A program made the translations under genes and the position numbers. From Sphingobacteriia bacterium (GTDB lineage Bacteria > Bacteroidota > Bacteroidia > Bacteroidales > TTA-H9), in contig JAJTBW010000017.1 in NCBI GenBank assembly GCA_021286705.1, forward strand, positions 1-36,108: a DNA stretch of 36,108 nt, read 5' to 3'. Under the pieces are notes generated by a model. That model saw nothing but the letters and a program-made list of their open reading frames with translations. It did not search any database and was not told the DNA's origin. This document shows, piece by piece, positions 26,919 to 34,964 of the stretch (position 1 is its first letter; each line of letters starts with the position of its first letter).

Positions 26919-27458
26919 ATGAAACAATTGAATCTTCCTCTTGAGACAACCAATCTGGTTATCAAACCTCTAACTGCCTATGAGCTCCAACTTTATAAGA
27001 TCAATGACGGTCAGTTAGAACATGCCCTCGGTGCTCAATACCACCCCCGAAATGTGCCATTTGAACTCTACGATGCACTCGAACAAGAGATAATTCCAAA
27101 TGTTGAGGTAAATAAAGATGCTTTTCTTTTCTACACTCTATGGTCAATCTACCATAAAGATCTCAATTGCCTGGTAGGTGATATCTGCTTTAAAGGGACT
27201 GTTGATGAAGAAGGCCAAATTGAGATTGGTTATGGCACATACCCTGATTTTCAAGGTAAAGGTATTATGAAGGAGGCAATAGGTTTAATTCTGGAATGGG
27301 CATTTTCTCAAGAGGGAGTAAAACGAGTTCTTGCAGAAACCGAGCATGATAACATTCCATCACATTCAGTACTGAAATCAAACGGATTTTCCCCACTTGA
27401 AAACCTTTATACCACAATGTGGTATCTTGATAAAAACTCATTCAAAAAAAGACAATAA
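26919..27458 (+). CDS. GNAT family N-acetyltransferase
   Basis: Acetyl-CoA-dependent acetyltransferase of the RimJ/RimL-like group, 179 aa. The opening LETTNLVIKPLTAYELQLY and the core IEIGYGTYPDFQGKGIMKEAIGLILEWAF, with the Q-x-x-G-x-M acetyl-CoA binding loop, are clear, as is the end of the fold (VKRVLAETEHDNIPSHSVLKSNGFSP). The substrate cannot be read from sequence. It lies alone between two hairpins, upstream of a sensor kinase with a 71-bp gap, so the two could still be co-transcribed. Confidence 0.88.
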   Translation: MKQLNLPLETTNLVIKPLTAYELQLYKINDGQLEHALGAQYHPRNVPFELYDALEQEIIPNVEVNKDAFLFYTLWSIYHKDLNCLVGDICFKGTVDEEGQIEIGYGTYPDFQGKGIMKEAIGLILEWAFSQEGVKRVLAETEHDNIPSHSVLKSNGFSPLENLYTTMWYLDKNSFKKRQ

Positions 27459-27529
27459 GTTATCTTTCTCACACAAGCGGCTCTTTTTTATATAATTTAG
27501 AGCCAATTTATAAGGGTTTAAACCACGAC

Positions 27530-29227
27530 ATGCCATTCAACGATTCACTCTTTTTAGGATTAATTCATAACGGAGCAATACTAATTGCTGTGACCATCAT
27601 TTATGATTACTTCTGGAAACATGACCCCGACTTAAAATCGTTAAAGAATCAGTTATTTGTTGGTCTGCTTATTGGCAGTGCGGCGTTTATCATTATGAGA
27701 ACGACTTGGGTAATGGAAGAGGGGACTGTCTTTGATACCCGAAGCGTCCTCTTGTCTGTTTCAGGGCTCTTCTTTGGAGTTATTCCAACCATTATCGGGG
27801 CTACCATTACTGCTATCATAAGGATTATTAATGGGGGAGCAGGCGTTTATATGGGGGTAATGGTAATTGTATGCTCAGCTTTGATCGGCATTGTATGGCG
27901 AAAATATCTATATAGAAAATTAAGCCTCTCCTATTTTTTTGAGATTTTAATATTCTCTCTTGTTGTTCACATCGCAATGCTCGGTGCTACTGCTCTGTTG
28001 CCTCATGAGATTCGGTTCAAAACTCTCTCCCTAATCTGGATCCCAACTTTAGTAATCTATCCCTTTTTCACCCTTTTATTCTCTTTCTTTCTCGTTAAAC
28101 GGGCTCAATTCTGGAAAACAGACCAGATCCTCCGTGCGGAAAAAGCCAAGCTTAGAAACTACTTTCTTATGGCTCCTGATTCTATATTTATTTGTGATAA
28201 AAAAGGAAACCTAATCCAACATAACCCAAAGTTTGAAATTCTCTTTAACATCACGAAAAATGAGAAGTCAAATATCGAGCTAACATCTTTTATCGCTCCC
28301 GACTACCGAAGTACATTCCTTGAATTACTTGAATCAACTGATGGTCCAGAGCAACATAAATCAACTCAAATTCTTTTTCATCATCCAATGAAACAAGCCT
28401 TTCATGGACTAGTTGGACTGACAAGTTTAAATGATAAAGAATTCATTGGTATTATAAAAGATATTGACGAGATTATTACAACTCAATCAGAACTAATAAT
28501 TGCCAAAGAGCGAGCAGAAGAGAGTGACCGATTGAAAAGTATGTTTCTTAGCTCAATGAACCATGAAATAAGAACACCCCTCAATGCAGTAATCGGATTC
28601 AGCGATCTTCTTAAAAATGACCCGGATCCATCTATTACTGTTGATTATGCTGAGATAATCAACCAAAACGGTTATACCCTCCTACAAATATTCGAGTCTG
28701 TTTTCGAATTGGCTAAACTCAAATCAGATGGGCCAAGCAGTCTTACGCTCTCTCAATTTGCTATTAATCCATATATGCAGACCATCTTCGAATTGGCAAA
28801 ACACCTGAAAAGTAAACTCCCAAAGAAGTCAATACAAATTGAACTGAAGGGAGCAAGTGATATACCCGATCTCTCCATTTTAACTGATAGAAATAAACTA
28901 AACCTGTTATTTAAGAAACTTATTGAAAATGCATTAAGATTTACCAACGAGGGAAAGGTAACCATCAACTACAAAACAACAGATAAAAACCTGATAATTT
29001 CAGTAGAAGACACTGGAACAGGCATCCCCCTTGATAAACAAAAGATCATTTTTGATGCATTTAGAAAGGCTGATGAAAATAATACAGGAAATCATCCCGG
29101 ATTAGGATTGGGTCTTACTATCTGCATCGAAATCGTTTCTCTTCTTAAAGGGCAACTCGAGCTTATATCTAATCCAAATCACGGTAGTAAGTTTACCATT
29201 ATAATCCCTCTCATTTATTCCGAGTAA
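27530..29227 (+). CDS. LytS-type (5TM) membrane sensor histidine kinase
   Basis: Sensor kinase of 565 aa. The N-terminal 195 residues hold about six membrane segments with the 5TM-5TMR_LYT signature (FDTRSVLLSVSGLFFGVIPTIIGATITAIIRIINGGAG), as in LytS-type sensors. A PAS-like domain follows (about 200-310, MAPDSIFICDKKGNLIQHNPKFEILF), then HisKA with His near 345 (SSMNHEIRTPLNAVIGFSDLL) and HATPase (NALRFT, DTGTGIP, GLGLGLTIC). Unlike LytS proper, it has a normal HisKA domain and no LytTR partner is next to it. The ligand is unknown. The cognate regulator must be elsewhere. Confidence 0.92.
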   Translation: MPFNDSLFLGLIHNGAILIAVTIIYDYFWKHDPDLKSLKNQLFVGLLIGSAAFIIMRTTWVMEEGTVFDTRSVLLSVSGLFFGVIPTIIGATITAIIRIINGGAGVYMGVMVIVCSALIGIVWRKYLYRKLSLSYFFEILIFSLVVHIAMLGATALLPHEIRFKTLSLIWIPTLVIYPFFTLLFSFFLVKRAQFWKTDQILRAEKAKLRNYFLMAPDSIFICDKKGNLIQHNPKFEILFNITKNEKSNIELTSFIAPDYRSTFLELLESTDGPEQHKSTQILFHHPMKQAFHGLVGLTSLNDKEFIGIIKDIDEIITTQSELIIAKERAEESDRLKSMFLSSMNHEIRTPLNAVIGFSDLLKNDPDPSITVDYAEIINQNGYTLLQIFESVFELAKLKSDGPSSLTLSQFAINPYMQTIFELAKHLKSKLPKKSIQIELKGASDIPDLSILTDRNKLNLLFKKLIENALRFTNEGKVTINYKTTDKNLIISVEDTGTGIPLDKQKIIFDAFRKADENNTGNHPGLGLGLTICIEIVSLLKGQLELISNPNHGSKFTIIIPLIYSE

Positions 29228-29423
29228 AGATCAATAAGTAAGCTGGCACAATCTTATCAAAGGGCTATTCAAAAAGTTGATTACTCTTTCCATTATTGTT
29301 AAAAGATCACTCTCATTTTCTTCAACCCTATCGCCAGCCTAAACAGTTACTTGTTTGGCAACATATTACAACTACTCCCCGACCGTATAGTTTATTGAAG
29401 AATGATATTTTTTCCATTTGAAG

Positions 29424-29431
29424 TAACTTTG
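29424..29431 (+). promoter_or_regulatory. -7 element close to the methyltransferase start
   Basis: TAACTTTG is a full TAnnTTTG match ending 8 bp before the ATG at 29440, so the mRNA would have at most a few untranslated bases. No good TTTG lies at the usual spacing upstream. Confidence 0.45.
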
Positions 29432-29439
29432 TATCCACT

Positions 29440-30567
29440 ATGCAACTTCGAGAAATCATTTCCTTAACAACTGAGGTGGTCAGAGACGTAGTTACTCGCC
29501 AACTTTACCTCGACCGTGCAATTCGCGATCTCTTCAGTCACCACCATATCATTGATCAGGAGGCACGCTTCACTATCACCTCCTACAGCGGCTTTATCTT
29601 TAGAAACTGGTTCAGATTAGGCGGTGGTAAAGGAGAGAAACTAAGTGATATAGTTAAACTTGCCTACTCCATTAAACCCTCAGAGTTCGATGGTTGGTCT
29701 CTTCAAGATCAGAATGCCGACTTTCCGGAATGGCTTACTGAATTAGCCACAAACGAAATAGGCGATAACTGGCTTATAGAACTTAAAGCTCTCTCATTTA
29801 CCCCCCATAGAGACATTCGCTATAACCCCTTAAAAATCGAACGACTCGCTTTGATTAACCTTTTAGCCAAAGAGGGTATCTATGCCGAGCCCATCTCCGG
29901 AGAACCTGAAGCAATAGAAATTACAGGAGGTACTGACCCTTTTTCTACCAGAGCTTTCCGCCAGGGACTATTTGAAATCCAAGATCGATCATCACAAAAA
30001 GTTGCTCCTTTTGTACTCTCAAATTACAATAAGGGTCTCTTCATTGACGCATGTGCAGGCAACGGAGGAAAATCTCTTCACTTAAGCCACCTACTTAAAA
30101 ACCAAGGAAGAATCATCTCAATGGATATCTTCGAACGTAAATTAGAAGAACTAAAAAGAAGAGCCAAAAACGCCGGCATCACCAACATTGAGACACGTCA
30201 TATTTCCTCCTCCAAAATCATTAAACGCCTCGAAAATAAAGCCGACTACCTCCTTCTAGATGTGCCATGCTCCGGCTCAGGTGTTCTTAGAAGAAATCCG
30301 GAAGCTAAACTTCGTCTTAAACCCTCTGATCTGGAAAATGTAAAAAGAGAACAACGCGATATTCTTGAACGTTACGCTAAAATGGTTGCTCCGGGAGGAA
30401 CAATGGTCTATGCAACATGCTCTCTTCTTAAAAGCGAAAACATTGATCAAGTAAGTCATTTCCTCGAAAATCACAAAAATTTCTCTCTTCAGGAGGATAA
30501 AACCCTACTTCCATCATTAGGTGGTGATGGATTCTATATGGCGAAGCTTATCAAAGCCAATACCTAA
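29440..30567 (+). CDS. RsmB/RsmF-type rRNA (cytosine-C5) methyltransferase
   Basis: SAM-dependent RNA m5C methyltransferase of the NOL1/NOP2/Sun family, 375 aa. The SAM motif is FIDACAGNGGKSLHLSHLL, and ISMDIFERKLEELKRRAKNAGI follows. The two catalytic cysteines are Cys327 in YATCSLL (nucleophile) and Cys277 in DVPCSGSGVLRRNPEAK. The first 170 residues do not show an obvious NusB domain, so it is shorter than E. coli RsmB, and the exact rRNA position modified is not certain. It lies alone upstream of the ars island with no terminator visible between them. Confidence 0.9.
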   Translation: MQLREIISLTTEVVRDVVTRQLYLDRAIRDLFSHHHIIDQEARFTITSYSGFIFRNWFRLGGGKGEKLSDIVKLAYSIKPSEFDGWSLQDQNADFPEWLTELATNEIGDNWLIELKALSFTPHRDIRYNPLKIERLALINLLAKEGIYAEPISGEPEAIEITGGTDPFSTRAFRQGLFEIQDRSSQKVAPFVLSNYNKGLFIDACAGNGGKSLHLSHLLKNQGRIISMDIFERKLEELKRRAKNAGITNIETRHISSSKIIKRLENKADYLLLDVPCSGSGVLRRNPEAKLRLKPSDLENVKREQRDILERYAKMVAPGGTMVYATCSLLKSENIDQVSHFLENHKNFSLQEDKTLLPSLGGDGFYMAKLIKANT

Positions 30568-30608
30568 CAAAAATTATCCAAGCTGCATTCCATTTTATCT
30601 TTTTGTAT

Positions 30609-30633
30609 TATATTTGTTCGTTGTTTTACGAAC
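30609..30633 (+). promoter_or_regulatory. ars promoter and ArsR operator 1
   Basis: TATATTTG (30609-30616), a full TAnnTTTG match, is overlapped at its end by the palindrome GTTCGTTGTTTTACGAAC (30616-30633): 6-bp arms GTTCGT/ACGAAC around a 6-bp spacer. A repressor bound here would cover the transcription start. The same arms and spacing recur before the second ars unit (32581-32598). This is strong circumstantial evidence for an autoregulatory ArsR operator. Confidence 0.8.
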
Positions 30634-30662
30634 AACTAACAAAGTAATACTATTTGAAAAGA

Positions 30663-30983
30663 ATGAAGAGCACTCAACAAATCGATAACGAGGCATTAGC
30701 AAAGTTTGCAAAGGCTCTTGGGCACCCCACAAGAATTGAAATACTTAAGTTTCTGGCTTCCTTAGATTGCTGCTACTTTGGAGATATCCATAATGAGCTT
30801 ACTATTGCTAAAGCAACAGTATCGCAACACCTCAAAGAGCTTAAAGAGGCCGGTCTTATTCAGGGTGAAATTGAAGCACCTAAAGTAAAATACTGTATAA
30901 ATGCTGAAAATTGGGAAAAAGCCCAAGCATCCTTCAACAGTCTCTTTGAACTAAACCCTAATAAAGAGAACTGCTGCAAATAA
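30663..30983 (+). CDS. arsR: ArsR family arsenic-responsive repressor
   Basis: Winged-helix repressor of 106 aa, expected to leave DNA when As(III) binds. The core is KALGHPTRIEILKFLASLDCC, with recognition helix AKATVSQHLKELKEAGLIQ and wing KVKYCI. Cysteines are at 36, 37 (near the position used by E. coli ArsR), 78, and 104, 105 at the tail (ENCCK). The known E. coli triad is spaced differently, so the As(III) site here may combine Cys36/37 with the tail pair. ATG at 30663 is preferred to the TTG at 30654. The gene follows its operator and begins the first ars unit. Confidence 0.92.
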   Translation: MKSTQQIDNEALAKFAKALGHPTRIEILKFLASLDCCYFGDIHNELTIAKATVSQHLKELKEAGLIQGEIEAPKVKYCINAENWEKAQASFNSLFELNPNKENCCK

Positions 30984-31078
30984 ATCGCAATCAAAACTGA
31001 GAGGTATATATATACTACAAAGACTCTATAAAGGTCAACTCGATATAGCATAAAAAAGAAAATCTAATAAACCCCATT

Positions 31079-31312
31079 ATGAATATTCAAGTATTGGGCA
31101 CAGGATGCCAAAAATGTAAAACCCTGGAGAAGATGACCCGAGAAGTTGTAGAATCGAAAGGGATTGATGCAACCGTAAGTAAGGTTGAGGATATTGTTGA
31201 AATCATGCGATTTGGCGTTATGACGACCCCTGCTCTTGTGATTGATGGCAAAGTGGTTTTAAAAGGACGGCTCCCGTCTCAACAAGAACTTACCGATTTA
31301 ATAATAAAGTAA
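31079..31312 (+). CDS. Small thioredoxin-like protein (TM0996/MTH895 family)
   Basis: Cytoplasmic thioredoxin-fold protein of 77 aa with the redox pair GTGCQKC (Cys10 and Cys13) and the cis-Pro loop MTTPALVIDGKVVLKG. Members of this redox-active disulfide family are frequent in ars and CcdA-type clusters. No signal peptide is present. Placed between arsR and the ArsF/ArsG genes (95 bp after arsR, 81 bp before arsF), it could reduce ArsC, or pass electrons to the CcdA-like ArsG protein. Confidence 0.88.
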   Translation: MNIQVLGTGCQKCKTLEKMTREVVESKGIDATVSKVEDIVEIMRFGVMTTPALVIDGKVVLKGRLPSQQELTDLIIK

Positions 31313-31393
31313 ACCTAAATTCTCAACAACTCAACCAGAGGCTCATATCAATTCACCTTAAAACAGTTAAACCAAATCAGAAAACATTGACCC

Positions 31394-31822
31394 ATGATTA
31401 AAAAACTTAACTTCTTACTGTCAATAGTCTTCATTATTGGTCTATTTAACTTACTGCCGGTAACTAAGACCAACGCAACCAACCCAGCCATTTCTGAAAA
31501 GGCAAAGGTTGAAGTCTATTATTTTCATTATACCCGTCGTTGCGCGACCTGTCAGGCTGTAGAAAATGAGGCTAAAAAAGACCTGACGGCACTCTATCCC
31601 GAACTTATGAAGTCGGGTAAAATTGTCTTTAAAAGCATAAATCTGGATGAAGAAAATAGTACAGCAATAGCTGAAACCTGCAAAGCAGAAGGGCAATCGT
31701 TATTGATTATTTGCGGAAAAAAGAGATTCGACCTCACTGAAAATGCCTTTATGAATGCTCGCACGAAACCCGAGCTACTTAAACAGGAGATCAGGAAAAC
31801 CATAGATCCACTTATAAAATAA
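31394..31822 (+). CDS. ArsF-like secreted thioredoxin-fold protein
   Basis: Exported protein of 142 aa with a signal peptide (LNFLLSIVFIIGLFNLLPV) and a thioredoxin-like domain holding RRCATCQ (Cys50 and Cys53), then YPELMKSGKIVFKSINLDEENSTAI and LIICGKKRFDLTENAF. It matches proteins annotated as the ArsF family (nitrophenyl compound nitroreductase subunit), an annotation whose biochemical basis I regard as weak. The CxxC pair and export suggest a periplasmic thiol-disulfide protein. It ends 6 bp before arsG, so the two are translationally close and probably work together. Confidence 0.85.
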   Translation: MIKKLNFLLSIVFIIGLFNLLPVTKTNATNPAISEKAKVEVYYFHYTRRCATCQAVENEAKKDLTALYPELMKSGKIVFKSINLDEENSTAIAETCKAEGQSLLIICGKKRFDLTENAFMNARTKPELLKQEIRKTIDPLIK

Positions 31823-31828
31823 CTCTCA

Positions 31829-32530
31829 ATGGAGCTATTACAGAGTATTCTTGATAACACTCAGTATTCATTCATTTCAGCTCTTATTCTGGGGCTAATG
31901 ACAGCAATCAGCCCTTGCCCTCTTGCTACCAATATCTCAGCCATTGGGTTTATTGGTCGTGACTTAGAAAATAAAAGAGGGGTTTTTATCAGCGGTTTAA
32001 TATACACACTTGGAAGGGCTTTTAGTTACACCATGTTAGCTCTGATTATCTTCTTGGGGGCTAGTAAATTAAACGTATCAAGACTATTCCAGGGTTATGG
32101 AGAAAAACTACTTGGACCATTACTTATAGTTGTCGGCATCTTTATGCTCAATTTAATCAGAATACCATTGCCTTCTGTAAGTGGCTTGGCCGATAAGTTA
32201 GAGAATAAAGGAAAGAAGAACTACCTCACCTCTTTTCTACTTGGTGCCATTTTCGCTCTGGCATTTTGTCCTTATAGCGGAGTGCTCTATTTTATGATGC
32301 TTATCCCAATGACCGTCTCTAGTGCAAGTGGACTCTATCTACCCATCGTCTTTGCTATAGCTACCGGGCTTCCTGTAATTCTATTTGCATGGCTGTTAGC
32401 GTATGCCGTAGGAAATGTGGGTAAGCTCTACAATAACCTCAGATCATTTGAATTTTGGTTTCGTCGTATTGTTGCTGTAATCTTCATTGCTTGCGGCATA
32501 TACTTCCTTACCATCTATTTTATTAACTAA
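31829..32530 (+). CDS. ArsG-like membrane protein, CcdA/DsbD type
   Basis: Integral membrane protein of 233 aa with about six segments. It fits the group annotated as ArsG (aromatic aminobenzylarsenical efflux permease), but its architecture is that of CcdA/DsbD: MTAISPCPLATNISAIGFIGR with Cys30 in the first segment and LAFCPYSGVLYFMM with Cys147 in the fourth, the two positions that carry electrons in CcdA. An efflux role is therefore uncertain; a thiol relay across the membrane between the 77-aa thioredoxin and ArsF is a plausible alternative. It is the last gene of the first ars unit and is followed by a terminator. Confidence 0.85.
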   Translation: MELLQSILDNTQYSFISALILGLMTAISPCPLATNISAIGFIGRDLENKRGVFISGLIYTLGRAFSYTMLALIIFLGASKLNVSRLFQGYGEKLLGPLLIVVGIFMLNLIRIPLPSVSGLADKLENKGKKNYLTSFLLGAIFALAFCPYSGVLYFMMLIPMTVSSASGLYLPIVFAIATGLPVILFAWLLAYAVGNVGKLYNNLRSFEFWFRRIVAVIFIACGIYFLTIYFIN

Positions 32531-32535
32531 CAGAG

Positions 32536-32571
32536 AGACCATGGATGATTGTTCGTCTATGGTCTTTTTTT
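32536..32571 (+). terminator. Rho-independent terminator of ars unit 1
   Basis: AGACCATGGA (32536-32545) pairs with TCTATGGTCT (32556-32565), one G-T wobble, loop of 10 nt, followed by six T (32566-32571). The loop and first base of the right arm contain GTTCGT (32551-32556), identical to an ArsR half-site. Confidence 0.85.
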
Positions 32572-32580
32572 AACAAGATT

Positions 32581-32598
32581 GTTCGTCAATTAACGAAC
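32581..32598 (+). promoter_or_regulatory. ArsR operator 2, before the second ars unit
   Basis: GTTCGTCAATTAACGAAC has the same arms (GTTCGT, ACGAAC) and 6-bp spacer as operator 1. It lies 12 bp before the ATG of the permease gene. A weak -7 (TAGCTTAC, 32599-32606) follows directly, which would make the transcript nearly leaderless. The shared palindrome says both ars units answer to the same repressor. Confidence 0.8.
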
Positions 32599-32609
32599 TA
32601 GCTTACAAT

Positions 32610-33641
32610 ATGAATAAAAGTATCTCAATTAATAGAAAGACCATTCTTCCTATTCTTTTACTACCTGTATGGTATCTGCTCTACCATAATCTACAGTTTC
32701 TGACTGATCTACTGTTTTATGATCTGCTTGAAATGAACAGAGAGAGTCATCTTACTGAATCACTCCATTTCTTTGTTTTTGAGGTTCCTAAAGTCTTGTT
32801 GTTATTGGTTCTGATTATATTTTTCGTGGGGATTATTCGCAGTTTTTTTACCACGGAAAGAACCAGAAAAGCGCTTGAGGGGAAAAACACTTTTACAGGA
32901 AATGTAATGGCCTCTCTACTTGGAATTGTTACCCCGTTTTGCTCGTGCTCAGCAATTCCTCTCTTTTTAGGTTTTATCGAGTCTGGGGTTCCATTAGGAA
33001 TAACATTTTCATTTCTTATTGCGGCTCCGATGATAAACGAAGTTGCTGTTATTCTTTTATATGGAATGTTTGGTTGGCAGACAGCCTTAATATACGTTCT
33101 GATGGGTTTAGCTATTGCCATTTCAGCTGGCTGGATTATTGGCAAGCTAAAACTAGAGAAATGGGTAGAAGATTGGGTTTACACTATTAAGACTGAAAAG
33201 TCTAACCTAGAGGAAGAAAAGCCTACTTGGGAAAATCGAATAGAGGCCGGATATAGTTCGGTGAAGGAGATCATAAAGAAGGTTTGGATCTATATTATTG
33301 CCGGTATTGCCATAGGCGCAGCAGCCCATGGCTATGTACCCACAGATTTCATGGCATCCTTAATGGGCAAGGATCAATGGTATGCAGTACCCTTGTCAAC
33401 CCTCATTGGGATCCCATTGTATTCTAATGCAGCTGGTATTGTTCCAATCGTTTCAGTACTACTGGAAAAAGGAGCCTCACTGGGAACATCCCTTTCATTT
33501 ATGATGTCAGTCATTGCACTCTCCTTACCTGAGATTATTATCCTAAGAAAAGTGCTCAAACTTCCATTGATCTTTACATTCATTGCTATTGTTGGAAGTG
33601 GCATTATGCTCGTAGGTTTCCTTTTCAATATCATTTTCTAA
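32610..33641 (+). CDS. arsP: ArsP-like organoarsenical permease
   Basis: Membrane permease of 343 aa, about eight segments, DUF318 family. The signature ASLLGIVTPFCSCSAIPLF with Cys111 and Cys113 and the partner repeat LSTLIGIPLYSNAAGIVPI are clear, along with IAAPMINEVAVILL. ArsP of Campylobacter jejuni exports methylarsenite and trivalent roxarsone, so this protein may expel the methylated trivalent arsenic made by the adjacent arsM product. A related group exports copper or zinc, so metal specificity is inferred from context. It opens the second ars unit, just after operator 2. Confidence 0.88.
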   Translation: MNKSISINRKTILPILLLPVWYLLYHNLQFLTDLLFYDLLEMNRESHLTESLHFFVFEVPKVLLLLVLIIFFVGIIRSFFTTERTRKALEGKNTFTGNVMASLLGIVTPFCSCSAIPLFLGFIESGVPLGITFSFLIAAPMINEVAVILLYGMFGWQTALIYVLMGLAIAISAGWIIGKLKLEKWVEDWVYTIKTEKSNLEEEKPTWENRIEAGYSSVKEIIKKVWIYIIAGIAIGAAAHGYVPTDFMASLMGKDQWYAVPLSTLIGIPLYSNAAGIVPIVSVLLEKGASLGTSLSFMMSVIALSLPEIIILRKVLKLPLIFTFIAIVGSGIMLVGFLFNIIF

Positions 33642-33741
33642 ACCTCTCATACAGTAAAAACTCATAAATGCCTACCTATCAACAATAAAGTCATTTTAAT
33701 AAACAGAGAAATTATTCTACTACAAACAAATATCTACAACA

Positions 33742-34167
33742 ATGAAAGTTTTAATCTTATGTACAGGTAATTCGTGCCGAAGTCAGATGGCACATGGTTT
33801 TCTTCAATCCTTTGATAATCGTCTCGCTGTGTGTTCTGCCGGAACCGAGGCTAGCGGTAAGCTTAATCCCGATGCGGTGAGAGTTATGGCAGAGGCCGGT
33901 ATTGATATTAGCCATCATACTTCTGATCAGGTTGATCAATACTTACCAGAAGAGTGGGATTATGTTATCACCGTTTGCGGTGGAGCCAACGAATCTTGTC
34001 CCGCATTTATGGGTAAGGTGAAAAGGAGACTTCACATCGGATTTGATGACCCAAGTCATGCCAAAGGAACGCCCGAGTTTATTGCTAATGAATTCATAAG
34101 GGTAAGAGACGAGATAAAAAAGGCTTTTTATGAACTATACATTAACGAGATAAAACCACAACTATGA
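33742..34167 (+). CDS. arsC: Thioredoxin-coupled arsenate reductase ArsC
   Basis: Reduces arsenate to arsenite with electrons from thioredoxin; low-molecular-weight phosphatase fold, 141 aa. The anion loop is LCTGNSCRS (Cys7, Cys12), and TVCGGANESCP gives Cys79 and Cys86, 7 residues apart as in the Cys82/Cys89 pair of the S. aureus pI258 enzyme. The DP of FDDPSHAKG is the usual general acid motif. The stop codon overlaps the arsM start (ATGA). The 100-bp gap after arsP holds no clear promoter, so it probably belongs to the same transcript. Confidence 0.95.
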   Translation: MKVLILCTGNSCRSQMAHGFLQSFDNRLAVCSAGTEASGKLNPDAVRVMAEAGIDISHHTSDQVDQYLPEEWDYVITVCGGANESCPAFMGKVKRRLHIGFDDPSHAKGTPEFIANEFIRVRDEIKKAFYELYINEIKPQL

Positions 34168-34964
34168 ACAATGATCTTCTAAAATCTATAGTGCGCGAGA
34201 AATACGAGCAGATCGCTGAGCAAACCAAAGAGCAGAATGAAACCTCGTGTTGTGGAGCCGGCGGCTGTTGTACGGTTGACTATACTGTCTTCTCAGAAAA
34301 CTATAACAACGAGACCGGATATAATCCTGATGCTGACTTAGGATTAGGATGTGGTATTCCGACACAGTTTGCAAACATAAGGCAAGGAGATTCAGTACTT
34401 GATTTAGGATCTGGAGCTGGTAACGACTGCTTCGTCGCTCGTTCAATAGTCGGCGATCAAGGTAGAGTTGTAGGCCTGGATTTCACAAGTGCTATGTTGG
34501 AAAAAGCCAGGGCGAACAATCAAAAACTCGGCTTTACTAATGTTCAGTTTGTAGAGGGAGACATTGAGAATATCCCACTGGAGAATGACTCATTTGATGT
34601 CGTTATCTCAAACTGCGTTCTCAACCTAGTACCCGATAAGGAAAAGGCTTTCGCTGAAATCAGGCGTGTCTTAAAACCAGGCGGACATTTCTGTGTCTCT
34701 GATGTAGTTCTAAAAGGGGAACTACCTTCAAAACTTAAAAAAGATGCTGAGATGTATGCGGGTTGCGTATCAGGTGCAATTGAACTTGACTCCTATTTGA
34801 AAATCATAGAATCAAATGGATATAATGAGATTATGATTCACAAACTAAAAGAGATAGAACTTCCGGCTGAGATACTACTTAAATACCTGAAGCCGGATGA
34901 ACTACAACAGTTTAATAAAAAAGAAATAGGAATATTCAGCGTAACAATCTCTGGGAAAAAATGA
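34164..34964 (+). CDS. arsM: Arsenite S-adenosylmethionine methyltransferase ArsM
   Basis: Methylates As(III) with SAM; 266 aa. A Cys-rich N-terminus ([10 protein letters not shown]) precedes the SAM-binding fold ([70 protein letters not shown]). Three conserved arsenic-binding Cys can be placed at 63 (LGCGIPTQF), 151 (SNCVLNL) and 201 (AGCVSGA); the 50-residue interval between the last two equals that in the Chlamydomonas-type/Cyanidioschyzon enzymes. The coding sequence overlaps arsC upstream and acr3 downstream, both by ATGA, which suggests coupled translation. Confidence 0.94.
   Translation: MNNDLLKSIVREKYEQIAEQTKEQNETSCCGAGGCCTVDYTVFSENYNNETGYNPDADLGLGCGIPTQFANIRQGDSVLDLGSGAGNDCFVARSIVGDQGRVVGLDFTSAMLEKARANNQKLGFTNVQFVEGDIENIPLENDSFDVVISNCVLNLVPDKEKAFAEIRRVLKPGGHFCVSDVVLKGELPSKLKKDAEMYAGCVSGAIELDSYLKIIESNGYNEIMIHKLKEIELPAEILLKYLKPDELQQFNKKEIGIFSVTISGKK

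Noticed and set aside
26726..26944. Plus-strand ORF of 72 aa before the GNAT gene
   Set aside because: It starts inside the terminator hairpin, overlaps the GNAT start in another frame and has no recognisable protein pattern.
27479..27504. Hairpin GGCTCT...AGAGCC as a terminator after the GNAT gene
   Set aside because: Only a 6-bp stem with a 14-nt loop and no T-run after it on the plus strand; too weak to call.
29242..29338. GCTGGC / GCCAGC inverted pair after the LytS-type kinase
   Set aside because: Six-bp arms about 85 bp apart are expected by chance.
33374..33634. Antisense ORF inside arsP
   Set aside because: It mirrors the codons of a well-supported membrane protein gene and matches no known protein type.
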